DNA of 64,000 bases from Hyphochytrium catenoides (lineage: Eukaryota; Sar; Hyphochytriomycetes; Hyphochytriales; Hyphochytriaceae). The notes under the pieces were generated by a model. It had not been told where the DNA came from and did not search any database. It saw only the letters and a list, made by a program, of their open reading frames with translations. The stretch spans positions 1 through 64,000 of the forward strand of contig FLMG01000787.1 in NCBI GenBank assembly GCA_900088475.1. The letters are read 5' to 3'. Numbering within the stretch: the stretch's first letter is position 1; each line of letters opens with the position of its first letter. A program made the translations under genes and the position numbers. This document shows positions 49,501 through 60,782 of this stretch, one piece after another.

Positions 49501-50583
49501 GGAGGTCCTTTGGGTTTCGATTAAAATCTGTATCTTAAACCTTTCTCCTACAGTGCTATCGCGTCGCTGCCTGAGAATGAAGCAATTGTCACGCTGGAGC
49601 GTATTTTGCAGTCTGAGGGTGACTATGAAGGCTGGCAGATGAGGCATGGACTGTGCGCCACTCTCTACCACGCCATCAAGGCCAATTCTTCTCTCCTCTC
49701 AACTCAGAAGGACGATGTAATCCAGAAGGTGGCGAGCTACCTTGCGGATGACAAGGTCAGGAACGAGGAGATTGGTCCCTGTGGAAGCCTATTCAGCTTT
49801 CTTACTCTCACTAATTGCTAAATTGGCTGTCTCTCTTTCCACGACAGTGTAACATCTAATTCGTCGCCTAGTCCAGAAGTCCCGCTTGAGTCATTTTTGT
49901 TTACCTTACCTTTACTTTACCCAGGTTCCCGTCAAAGAGGCCGCTTGCAGATGTGTCGGTGTCATCCTACTCCGTCTCCCGTCATCAGAGGTTGCATCCT
50001 CGCTGATGCCTGGGCTGGTCTCTTGCCTCAACGAGAGCAACAGTGACGTTAGAAAAAGCGCAGTGAGAGCCGTCAAGAAGGTGGCTAAGCGGTAAGGCGC
50101 ATCCTGTCCTGATCACCCTCAATCGCTCTTTTGCCATTAGGGTTCTCGCAACCTTGTTTTGATTTGCTGGTCGACAGTTTCCCTGACCTAACCTACATCG
50201 AAGAGGTCACTTGCGGACCCAAGCATAAGCTCTTGAGCTCCAGCTTAATGTTGGCTCAATCTAACTCACTATGACTGACTCAGATCCTGAATCCCATCTT
50301 TGTTCCTCCCACAACTTGATATAGGCATCCGGAGGTTACGCGTCCCCATCTCTCTCTCTTGGTGCCTCCTTTGCTGAAGTGCGTCAAGGAGATCCTCATT
50401 GCTCTTAAGCTAGCCGCTGAGAGGGCGTTACTGTATGTACTTGAGGTCCACAGCCGCCCTGAGACGCTGCAAGAATATCTCAAGACCTGTAGTCCAGAGA
50501 CAAGCAGGTTCCTTGCCGACTATGGAAAGAGGGTACTTGCCAGATTGAAAGCTGACAGCGGAGGTGAGAGTGATGAGGAGTAG
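34590..50583 (+). CDS. GCN1: GCN1, HEAT-repeat activator of the GCN2 kinase
   Basis: Giant cytosolic HEAT-repeat protein that binds ribosomes, including collided ones, and activates GCN2 so that eIF2-alpha is phosphorylated. It starts at ATG 34590 with an acidic N-terminus (EPDAFLAYFSAAILSGSLRR) and ends TAG 50581-50583. Dozens of exons; clear coding blocks include 37297-37620, 39205-39715, 40100-40287, 40822-41092, 42755-43098, 43490-43902, 44055-44270, 44495-44705, 45300-45520, 45665-46041, 46430-46540, 47070-47212, 47435-47823, 47960-48160, 48455-48658, 48763-49008, 49335-49473, 49555-49755, 49925-50092 and 50325-50583. The EF3-like HEAT region is recognised by GLFDDNWRIRQSSVMLLGDF (45361) and NTPK/REILPTL-type units (45780, 45940); the GCN2-binding region follows (48600-49000: GPLIRIVGDRFPW, then KAFLPQLQTTFIKAL). 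The C-terminus GESDEE is acidic. The extent fits the usual 2,600-2,700 aa, but exon borders were not all resolved. Confidence 0.95.
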
Positions 50584-52359
50584 GCACGGTAGGACATTAC
50601 AAGCCTTTCACATTACTTAGTTAACGAAAGAGTCCGCTGCGGGGGTAGAGTCCTAGGCAGAAGCATGGATAGCAGATGCCCGCGTCTTTATAAATAGTGA
50701 GAGCAATTACTCTTTACTACATTCAATGGCCAATGATCAACCTTAGCAGAAGCCTTCTTTCCGGAACTTGCGTCAAGAGCGTAACGAGAGTATAAAGACA
50801 AGCGTTCGGTGTCTCCCTCAGGCGGCGGCACAAGTCATATAGCTTCCAACTCTTCTACTAGCCCTTCCTTGATAGTGAACTTTCGCCGATTAACCTCTCG
50901 CAGACTTGGATGTAGAGAAAGACACTAAGCTGATAGAGGAGTTACTGAATTTGCCCAGCATGCTCTCGCTTCGTCTCTTTCGCAGTCTTTTGTCTCATTC
51001 TATCTGTAGCTGCAAGATGTTCTTATAAATAAAGTCTATCCCTTTCTTCTACCTCTCTGCGTTCTTCTCTTTCTCTCTTCCTCTCCCACTAGTGCTACGC
51101 CTCCAATGTCTCTCATCCCTCATCCCTCATCACATTCCCTCTGCTCCCATAGTTGCCATGCCATGCAGCTCCCATTCACATGGACCTCGTCCTGCTGCTT
51201 GACTACTGATTGCTTGGCTCATAACTCACAGTGGGAGGGAGGTTCGGGATGGACTCTGCCAAGATTTGAGAGGTAGAAGCTCTTGGTGGTGGCGCCAAGA
51301 GTGACATTTCAAAAGTTTGAACTGGCGCTTGTCAAGCACTGGGTCTTTATCTCACAAGCAACTCTACCACATAACTTGTGTATTCGGGACAGTTTCAACT
51401 CTCTTATTAGTTATTATGAGGATCTTTGATCCTGTGTAAGGGTCACTTGGCAGACCACTTTCCTCACGGCTTAAAGCCACTCGAAGAAGCAACAGAGTCA
51501 TTTCTTCCTCTCTTTCCCGCATTCGCCAGAGCAGCAAAGGGACCAGAGCAAGAGCTACAGAGACAGAGCGAGACGAGAGAGAGAGAGACACACGAGAGAG
51601 AGATGGAGAGCACGGCTGGGAGAAAGAGTCAGAGAGAGACAGAGGAGTACGAGGTCTGCAGCACGCAAGGCAAAGGAAGGCATCGCCAAGAAGGGAAGAT
51701 GCCAGAGATATACTGATGACGCCAGAGAAGGTGGCTATTTAATAGCAAGAGAGAGCCTGCAACAACGACGAAGAAATGAGAGGAAGAAGAGGGTTATGAG
51801 CAGAAAGCTGAAGCAGGCGGGTACCAGCTTCCTTAGCCGTAGCACGGGCTGCTCCTTCCTCCTACGTTAACGCTCCGAAGAGTCAAAGACCAGACAGTTT
51901 GGACTGCTTTCTTGCTACTGACATTTGTATCACCCGAGACTTTGAAGGCGTCCATCGATATCTATCTCCTCTATTTTCTGTTTACGCCAAGCAGCGGCCA
52001 GCGCAAACAGGCAACACTTACCAAGGAGATTGGAGAAGAACAGTAGAGGAGTTCTTCTACTTGAGAGCGCTGAAAGCAATCCTCACTTGCTGACTTTCTA
52101 TTCAGCACGTGAAGAAGGGAACTTCCGCAGGAATTGCCTTCCTTCGGGGGATGTAGGGCGGATACCTATCTGCTTGAGGACTAGAGGTGCTTCCCTGAGA
52201 AGCTCTACCACTCGATTTGTCTATCTTCAGGGCTCCTTATCTGCGACCTGTCATGTGCCACCGTCCACTCTTGCGTCTACTTCGTGCCAAACCCCTTAGA
52301 CAGCCATTTTCCTGCATCTAGTCATCTCCCACTCTCCTCTGTCCTCACTTTGCAAGATA
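50584..52359. other. Intergenic region between GCN1 and the MYB gene
   Basis: About 1.8 kb without a supported gene. It contains TATA-like TTATAAATAGTG (about 50689) and TTATAAATAAAG (about 51025), CT-rich sequence at about 51035-51095 and a GA-rich tract at about 51555-51650. Open frames over the GA tract are repeat artefacts. The MYB start codon lies about 700 bp downstream of the GA tract. Confidence 0.5.
51555..51650 (+). repeat. GA-rich tract upstream of the MYB gene
   Basis: Purine-rich sequence built from GAGACAGAG and GAGAGAGAGAGAC units, on the coding strand of the downstream MYB gene. It is similar in composition to the tracts at 2155-2425 and 61295-61545. Confidence 0.85.
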
Positions 52360-55300
52360 ATGTCGGGAAGTGCTGCAAAGGAGGGCAAGCCCGCCAGTAA
52401 GGTCAAGTGGACTAAAGAGGAGGTAAATCTGCGCCTCGAGCCTCTTGCCTCTCGCCAAGCTACGTATTCTTCATTGTCACCCATGAACTGAGCATGACGT
52501 CTGTAGCTCCAACTCTCCCCTGGCTCTCACTCCTAGATCCCCTACCCTCCGCCATGTTGTACCTTCTTCTCCTTCTTCTCCCTTTTTATTCTTCCCAGAC
52601 TTAATAACCGCCGTGCCTTCGGGGCAGCCACGTTTGTCTTCACTTACCTCTTTCCTCTTGCTGGTTACTTGTTACCTTCACGAAGACCTATCCTCAATCC
52701 TAAGTCCCACCCCCGGTCATTGAAAGGACTCAGGAGGCTTTCTTGTATCTTCCACAACGTGGCGAGTTCTCCCGTTGCTAGAGAGTATCCTGAGTCCTTT
52801 CTTTGACCTCTCCCCGCACAATATTCCTTCTTCTCCTCTGTCGCTTTATGCTCTATCGCTGACTTTTTACGTCCGTCTTTATGTACTGGTTCCCGCGATT
52901 TTTAAAAGGATGAGAAACTTCGAGCAGCCGTTGAGGCTCACAATGGCAAGAACTGGAAGCAAATAGCGGAAGTTTTTGACGACCGGACCGACGTTCAATG
53001 CTTGCATCGATGGCAGAAAGTGCTGAACCCTAATGTTGTCAAGGGCCCCTGGACACCAGAGGTATGTATGCATTCCGTACATGGTCGTTATACCTTCACT
53101 GTGGAAATCTGTACAAGATCATAGTGGCGCCTTTGCCCTCTGACCCCGCTACTCAGCCATTATCCTTGTTTTCGCGCCTGCTCCATAGCTTATTGCCTTT
53201 TCATGGCTCAGGGCGACTGCCTACATCTCCGCAACTTCTTCCCTCTGTCCATGTACTACTTGAGATCACTTAGCCACTCTATGGGGTCGCAGGAGGACGA
53301 GAAAGTAATCCAGCTGGTGGCGAAGTACGGTGCAAAAAAATGGTCGCAGATCTCTCAGCATTTACCTGGCCGGATTGGAAAGCAATGTCGTGAGAGGTAC
53401 ACAGCTGCCATCCCTCCATAACCTTCATGGTCCCCTACTCTTCCCTCAAGTTGCCTGTTGAAAAGCCGCATACTTGCCGTACTATCCATCCATTCTCCTT
53501 CTCCTTGTAATTTCCCTTCGCTTGCGCATATTCTTGTACCACGCCCATTTTATAGAAAATCTAGCCCTTGTCCTCTTGCGGCTTCCCTTTGACGTTAAGC
53601 GGCTACCTTACGGTGACTACCGCCTTTCTCTCGACCTGTCTGACATGGCCCCTGCTTTACTACTGCGGGTGCTACTGTGTCTCTTCCCCTTATGCTTCTT
53701 AGATGGCACAACCATCTAAATCCTGAGATCCGGAAAGACCCATGGACTGAGGAGGAAGACAACATCATTCTTGAAGCTCACAAGACGTAGGCACTTTTTG
53801 ACTGGGTTCAATGCCCTTCTGTGCGGCTAACAACACGGACCCTACGGTCCGGCGTCTATTCCTCTGCTCTCCCTCTTTCTCATCTCTCTTCTCTCCTCTC
53901 CCACTCTCTCTTGCTTGATCGCTCATTCGCGCCGACACGGTGTGCCCTGGTCTTATAAGATTCGGCAATAAATGGGCTGATATTGCCAAGCTCTTGCCTG
54001 GCAGGACTGACAATGCCATCAAAAACCACTGGAATTCATCCATGAAGGTGCAGCGTGTTTTGAGATTACTACCTTTTTTTCTGTTGTTCGACTTTGAAGA
54101 TACCGTTATTCAGATGCTACTTCTTCCTCTTTGACGGCATACGTCATGCAGCACTACATGGAAGAGCGTGGGCAACCGTCTATAATGCCTGACCACAGTT
54201 TCCTGGACCACTGCTCCTTCAACCCTATTACTCTTTGAGAACTGGCCCCTTCCGGCTCTGACGACCCAATCATTAAGTCTGCCGGTCTTCTGTTGTTCTC
54301 CCGTCTTAGCGCAAATATGAGGCTCTTTTGGCTGAAGGAAAGACCGGCCCTACGCCGCAAAGGGCACCAAGTGCGGTTCGAGAACCTAAGCCACTTCTCA
54401 CGTCCACGGCGAGCCCGCAACCTAGACATGAAAGCGGTATGGTTAGGGTTTCGCGTTGACGTGCCACCGCCTTAGGCCGACACGCCATCTCCCACATCCG
54501 TTCCATGCAGCCTTTACTGTTTATCTGCTTTTCCTCTGTGAGATGACCTGGGATTGGAGTGTACTTCATCTCATTTATTAATTGATAACCCGACAGGTGA
54601 GAGTCGGATTTGTCTTGAGGGCGAAGCCAAAGTCAAGATCGCTGGGTTTTCTCCTGGTCTATTTTCTTTATCTCAAACGACTACAGAAGAAGAATCCGTC
54701 TGCGAAAGTCAGAGCACATCCATTGCAATTCTGACTCCACCGAACAGGAAGCCCAGGAGGGAGAGGAGGTGAGGTTGAGCTGATGGTACTTGTCTCTTAC
54801 TCTCTTGGTCCCTACCCTCTCGTCACTGATCTAAGCATGACGACGTCTCTTAGCTCCATTCGAGGCAGTCCGCCTGCTAGCGGCGCTGCTGCACGGAAGC
54901 GCTATGTGCAAGCAAACGGTAGAGTAATCGTGTCAAAATATACCTAGCATTGAGCGAGAGAACTCAGAATCTCACTTATACCTTGACCGTAACGTGCTGC
55001 CCCTCTTTCTCGCTCACTGCCTTCGTCATTCGTTGTCAACATCCTTCCCCACACCCAAATTGGCCTCTCCTTTGTTGGTCCGTTGCCTATTCTCGCATCC
55101 CTCTTGTCCCTTCTGGTCCTATCGTCCTGCACATATAGAGACTCTCTCTGATAGTTGCTCGACATCCGATGAGGAGTTTGGCTCCCCTGGGGACAGTCCA
55201 AGTGATGTTACCCTAGCCAAGCGAATATTTAAGGCCATGCGTTCACCATCTTCCAACGATGTACGGCGCAATGCTTATCACCAATGTTCCTCTCGTCGTT

Positions 55301-56703
55301 CCTGATCATATTGCAATTTTGCGCTATAATCCCTGTTGGCTTTTTTGCTTGTCCAAAACAGGCTCTTGCCGGGTCCACCACCTCTGAGAAGCTAAGAGTA
55401 ATCAACTCTTCTATAAGGGGAGTTGCCAAGATGCCAGAGCTGCTTCAGCGAGGAAAAGAAGGAGGTGGCGAATCACTTTGCCTTTGTGACCCGCTTCCGT
55501 TGTGCAAGATATAGATCTATTTGCTTTCTTCGGTTGCTCTTTCACGCACTTTCAAATTGTGTTACCCCATTATAGCAGATCCTCCTTATACGCCCCTAGT
55601 GTCTCGCTTTCCTCTCTTGTTATCTTAATGGCGATGAACACTTTCCTCTCCTGTTATCGTAATGGCGATGATAAAAGGCTAATCCTCCATATAGATCTCC
55701 AGTCTCCACCCAGACTCACTCCCATACGAGGAATCCGCTTCTCTCCACCGCCACCCGTTACATCGCCGACTCCGCAGACCCCAAAGGAGCTAAAAACTAC
55801 CAAAACCCCTCAAAGCTTGTAAGAAGACGTCGTCTGTGTCACGATATCTGTGCTTACGGTTGTTATAACCAATGATCGTCGCTGTCAAGAGCAAAGATAT
55901 TCTTTTTCTCTCTCCTTTCCCTTTTACCTCTTGCTCGACGTCTGTAAAGGAGCTGAACAAGAGTGCCTTTCGACTTCATGGCGAGACTCCGGCACCCTCT
56001 CTACTTGATTGCTTCGGGGTTAATGCGATTCTTCTATCCGAGCGTCTGCACCCTCTGTGTACTATGACTCGCTCTTAATTCAGCTCCTGACCAGGAAATG
56101 TCTTTTAACTGCTTTGAACAGGCGTGCCCGGAAGACTCCTACGACAACTTTCTTAAACAGCACTCCTGGGACAGATGTTAGTCTTAAGACAAACACACCA
56201 GGAGCGACACCAGGGAGTTGGGGGACGCCTCTCCGGTACGTCCAAGTGTGCTGAGAAGCTCTTCTTCCCCTACAGCCCTCCATTCTGCCGCACCTTATTG
56301 TCTCTCCTTGATCCTTCCACTTCTCTGTCTCCCTCCTGCCGCCTTCTTTCCTTGCCGGCAAGACTTTCCTGCAGCAATCCTACCTATCAGGTCCCCGTTA
56401 CACCTAGACTCATCGTCCTCTTCGTGCTTACAAAAATCGTTCCTTTTCTTCGCCTTACAAGCTAACTGGGGTTCTCATGCTCCCAGACGCACACCTAGCC
56501 GTAGGTATAAGGCCGGATTCGCTCCCTTCCCCCTTCTTCTGACACCCTCGGGGGTAAGAATGAATCCTAGGCGTGACCACCTTGACTTCCATTCTTACGA
56601 CAGTTCTCTTGCTCCCCAGACTAAGGACTTAATGGGCGACTTTATGTCGGACGAAGGAACACTATTGGACACCATCTGCCTGGATCCCCCCATTCAAAGG
56701 TAG
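52360..56703 (+). CDS. Three-repeat MYB transcription factor (MYB3R / c-MYB type)
   Basis: R1R2R3 MYB proteins bind MSA-type or AACNG sites and control G2/M and other cell-cycle genes. Exons in phase: 52360-52422, 52909-53061, 53293-53396, 53703-53786, 53960-54047, 54310-54436, 54597-54768, 54854-54918, 55139-55260, 55362-55464, 55695-55818, 56122-56235, 56487-56553, 56620-56703, giving about 489 aa. R1 is about residues 14-64 ([20 protein letters not shown]), R2 65-116 ([20 protein letters not shown]), R3 117-165 ([20 protein letters not shown]). The tail has a dozen or more SP/TP sites ([44 protein letters not shown]), as expected for cyclin-dependent-kinase control. The exon 10/11 junction is ambiguous: a donor at 55398 with acceptor at 55703 also keeps frame. 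The 66-nt intron 56554-56619 is open in frame and could be retained. Confidence 0.92.
55607..55674 (+). repeat. 34-bp tandem duplication within an intron of the MYB gene
   Basis: Two adjacent 34-bp copies (55607-55640 and 55641-55674), each beginning CTTTCCTCTC and containing AATGGCGATGA, differ at about four positions. They lie in the intron between exons 10 and 11 of the model, where the splice junction is ambiguous. Confidence 0.88.
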
Positions 56704-57753
56704 TCTGAATGAAACACTTCTCGTACTCTAAGAGAACATTTCGCCTACATATATCTACCACGCGTTCACACCAACGAGAGGTTAACTCCACTTCTTGGAA
56801 CTTTCAATACTTGTGCGGCCTCCTCGGCTTCAATCAGTCCACTGTTAAACCTCATCTCAGCTACGCCCCTCGTATTACATCTCTCTCTATTATGCTTCCT
56901 GATTTTAAGTGCCGCTCTTAACTGAAACTGCAGTCCTCTACGCTTCTCGCTTGGAACCCGAAGTCCTTTCTCCAACCTTCTCAATAGTGATATGAACGCA
57001 ACGATGGCTTCTGAAGGAGCGTCACTGTCAAAGAGGGATCTAAAATCGCCTCGTCTTGGTCAGTGATCATCACTCTAGCTCTCCACAGCGTTCTTTTTTC
57101 TTGAGTTTCTGCATGGCTATCGCTGTGTTTTTGGTCTGGTGCTCAAGCGTGTCATTCTTAACTTTTGGCCCTCGCCAAGCGGTGATTAGCCTGTGTATTT
57201 GCCATCAACTCAGCAGCTGCATCTGTGTTCTTCTTCAAAATAAGCAGCTGCCGATCGGTGCTCAGGACCAGAAACTGGGGGAGTCAGACGGGATTCTGCG
57301 CGGACTCCAAAGCAGATATCGCAGGGAACGCCATTGTTGTCTCCTTTCAGTCCCAAACTTCTGTTAAACTAACTTACTCGGCCTCTTGAGCTCCGGGGTA
57401 AGGAGAATGCTGTAGTAACGATAGCCTGAGACGCGAGGAATGAACATGTACATTGAAAATTCTATATAACACTGCTGTGACTTTTACTGCCGACGCTGTC
57501 CACTCCAATCACGTGTAGACTTTCCCCTCAGTTCTGGTTGGGATCCGAACATTAACAGCGCGCGTCTGCCTCGGCCAAACGCCTTTGCGCCCTCTCTGGT
57601 TGCGCCCTCTCTGGTTGGTATTCAAGATGCCATGGAGCCATTTTAAGCCATCTCAAGCTCATGATGGATGCACCAGAGCCGTGGGAACCATTAATGTCAT
57701 CTTTGCCTTCTTTGTGACGCCTTAGTATGGGTCAAAGGTTCCTATGAACTCAT
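56704..57753. other. Intergenic region between convergent MYB and PP2C genes
   Basis: About 1 kb holding the two 3' ends. A perfect 15-bp tandem duplication, TGCGCCCTCTCTGGT, occupies 57586-57615. Nothing else is supported; a + frame at 57056-57367 has no family features. Confidence 0.5.
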
Positions 57754-60700
57754 CTACTTTAGGCTGCTCTGCCTGGATTGCCCCACAAGTTTCTTGTAAT
57801 TCCCGTTATGGTGCTGCACTTGTGATGACTGGACAGCCAAGTCGATGACAACCGCCGTAATGTTGTCAGCGCTGCCCTTCTTAGCTGCTGTATCCGTCAA
57901 AATTCGACAAATAGCATCTGGAGTCATCGTCTGACGATGCTTCAAGACGATGTCTACCGCTTCTTGATTGCTCAACACGTCCCATAGCCCGTCTGTTGCT
58001 AGGATTAGGAAATCATCCTTGTCTGTAAGAGTCCAGCATGTGATTTCAGCCTCGGAGGTGACGTAGGGTTTAAGTGCTGCGTCACCAAAGGCCCGAGCCA
58101 CAGCCAGTGTCCCATTAACTCTGTATGTGGACCTTTGTAGCGTGACCGATCCTCCAATGGCCTCTATCCGAGCCCTTTCCTTAGGATTGTTGGGCTTGTG
58201 GTCAGTGGAGAGCTGCACCGCCACCTGATTTGAACACAGAACCGCCCGAGAATCGCCAACGTTTGCCACGTAGAGCTGCTTTGCCCTATGGAAGATTGTG
58301 ATAGCGGTACTACCGTCCCTGATCCCTTGCGCTCTGGCATCCGATAGGAAGGCTCTATCCATCTCAGAAAATCCCCGACGAATTGCTTCCTTCAAGTCTC
58401 CGACAGAAAACTGTTGCTGGACCACCACGTATCCAGGGAGGTGAGCTGCGAGTGTCCTATCGAAAAAATCAGGTGAGACGAGGTATATGCCGAAGAAGAT
58501 AAAGTCAGCACGCGAGACGCTCAGAGCAATCAGGCTAAGACAAAGACGACGAGTCAAAAACGAGTAAGGACCACAGAGAGAGATAAACTGGGTAAAGCAA
58601 GTGCCTAAGACTTAGATGGCCCATGCCGGGAAGGTCGCTCATGAACGAAAGCGTAGGGAGATGGATATAGAGAGTGTGGCCCGACTTACTGTGAGCATCT
58701 TGGCCCCGCATGCCCATCAAAAACGCCATAGAAGTTAGTACTGGTGACAGCCCCTGACGCTCTCGAGATAGCTAGGTAGTCTTGCAAGTGGTGCTCGATG
58801 TCTTCGATAACCCTAAAGGAATCTTCCATGTAAGGGCGGGCACCTTGAATGGAGGAAACGCCCCATCGAACGGATACAGGCGGAGGAAGAGAGCTAGATT
58901 TAGCTTTCTCTTCTATCAGCTGCGGTCTAAGCTCTGAGGCTTTCGAGGGACTTTGAAAGGGGTGCTTTGAGGTCGATGACATGGCATCCTGCTGCCATCT
59001 TCCGCCCCCGCCTGCCGCTGACTCGTGCAAAACGCCCCCAGAGTTTGATCTCTGTGTCCTGTAAGGGAGAGCCCTATACTCTCCTTTAGCTCCTACTGTT
59101 CCTGCACTGTTGCCCTCATCGCTATAGCATCGGCCTTGCGCATCTATTGTCTCGTCGAGTTGCGAGGGCACATCGAAGGCGAAGGAGCTAGACTTGAGCC
59201 TTCCTAGACCAGTAGAGAGGGTAACGCGATTTGCTGTTAGTTGAGTCAAGGCAGCTGCAGAGATTCCTCCTTCAAGCGAAAGGTTGCTAGCACTTGGGTT
59301 GGGAAGTAAGGGGCTCAGCTGGTTGGCCCTCGTTGGGGACCTTTGCCCACCGTTACTTGTGGCAGTAGCTGTTGTGTAGGATGAGGCCAAGGACGGAGCA
59401 GTAAGTGGAGGAGCAACGGGAGACATTTCAGACCCGAGACTTTCGGTAAAAGAGTAAACGAAGCTGTCACCCGGCCCTTCATTTCCCCTGACTGGACTGC
59501 CACTCAGCCCTTGCGGGCCTCTCTCCCTATCTCTCTTGGGGGAGGAGCCCTTGCCCCAGGAAGCTGATGCAGAGGGTGAAGTCTGAAGAGGTTCCAGACA
59601 ATAGTTGGTGGCCGGTATCTCCCTCCTTTGCGGACTAGATGGTCCTATGCCACCCTCTGTTGCGCTGCAAGTGCTGAAGCTGCTGCCCGATTCTCCTCCA
59701 GGTGGATCTAAATATGGCGCTATGGGAGCCGCCTTCATCGGGCTGATTGGAGGAGAAAGTCCGCTTTGCTTTGCTTTCATAAAGGGGTTAGAGGATCGCT
59801 CTTCCGCGTTAAAAGAGCCAGATGTCCGGATAAACGGATCGATCTGGGCCTTAGCGGATGAGGGGTAACTTCCAGAGGTCTGAACACGTGAAGCTCCTTC
59901 AATCTGTGGAACTCTGACAACCAGAACGCTGTATGGCTCCGCATCCAGTCTGTTCGAACCTTCAGAAGGAGATTGCTTGTGGGCCAAAGTTTGGTCAGCA
60001 GAGCGAGGATGCAGCGGCCTCTCTGGAGATCTCCCCCCTCCTCCCCTGCTTGCCACTGGCACTGCATTGCTCCATCTGGTTCCATTTTGAAGAGAGATTG
60101 TCTTTCCCAAGCTTCCAGCCTTTGATGGGCTGCGATTATCCTCTAACAGCTCATTTTTCTTGACTTTGGAAGGAGAGATACCAGATGTAGTGGTGACCCA
60201 TTCTGGAGGCCTGCTTTTGCTGTTTACTTTGTCACTGTTCCCATATGACGTTGGAGAGTGGGCTTTACTAGGAGGCCCTTGGTGAGAATTCAGCACCCCC
60301 CGTCGTTGTGTCCCATCATGAACGGTCTGGCTTGCTCCCAAAGGATCTTTATTGTGAGGCTTTGGCATAGAAGATGCTGTGGATAATGGTGGCGGTATGT
60401 CCAGGCCTGCAACTCCTGAATAAGGGGAGTTCGACTTCTCCTTGTCCTTAGCAAGGGATGGCCCTTCTCTAGGTGCGCCTTCCTTACGCATATTCGAGGT
60501 TCGAAGTCGCCCGTTTGCAGTGCCATTTTTTGGCGAATCTGCATTTTTCCGATAAGTCAACGATGGTTAGTACCAGGAAGGAATATTGCACGCTGGCCTT
60601 TGACGAGGCCCTTGATTACCTGCAGTGCTGTTAGACTTTGAGGATGCGGCGCCCGCACCATCGCTTGGAATAGTAACTATGGGCTTAACACTCCCGGGCC

Positions 60701-60782
60701 CTCCGTGAAAGAGCTGAGACATGGCTTCCCTAGACACGAGGATTGTCTCGGGGCTGGCATGAGTAAATCGTTTTGACGTCAT
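57754..60782 (-). CDS. PP2C-family (PPM) Ser/Thr phosphatase with long disordered N-terminal extension
   Basis: Metal-dependent protein phosphatase. Three exons in phase: 60782-60620, 60538-58690, 58456-57754, giving 904 aa. The catalytic domain starts near residue 580 and keeps every metal or phosphate-binding motif: GARPYMEDSF, FYGVFDGHAG, RDGSTAITIF, ANVGDSRAVL, STDHKPNNPKERARIEAIGG, GTLAVARAFGD, LATDGLWDVLSNQEAVD and GSADNITAVVIDL. It is therefore predicted active. Residues 1-570 are Ser/Pro/Gly-rich and probably disordered, about twice the catalytic domain in length, with no recognisable domain; they may direct localisation or carry phosphosites. The first intron (60619-60539) has a perfect TACTAAC branch site 22-28 nt before its CAG acceptor and is the clearest intron signal in the window. 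Substrate is unknown. Confidence 0.93.

Noticed and set aside
54154-54237. Possible MYB exon beginning [10 protein letters not shown] after a CAG at about 54150
   Set aside because: It has no donor in the required phase, while joining exon 5 directly to the exon at 54310 gives [18 protein letters not shown], which continues R3 naturally.
55932-56020. Possible extra MYB exon ([19 protein letters not shown])
   Set aside because: Its phase does not fit exon 11; joining exon 11 directly to exon 13 is in phase. It may still be an alternative exon.
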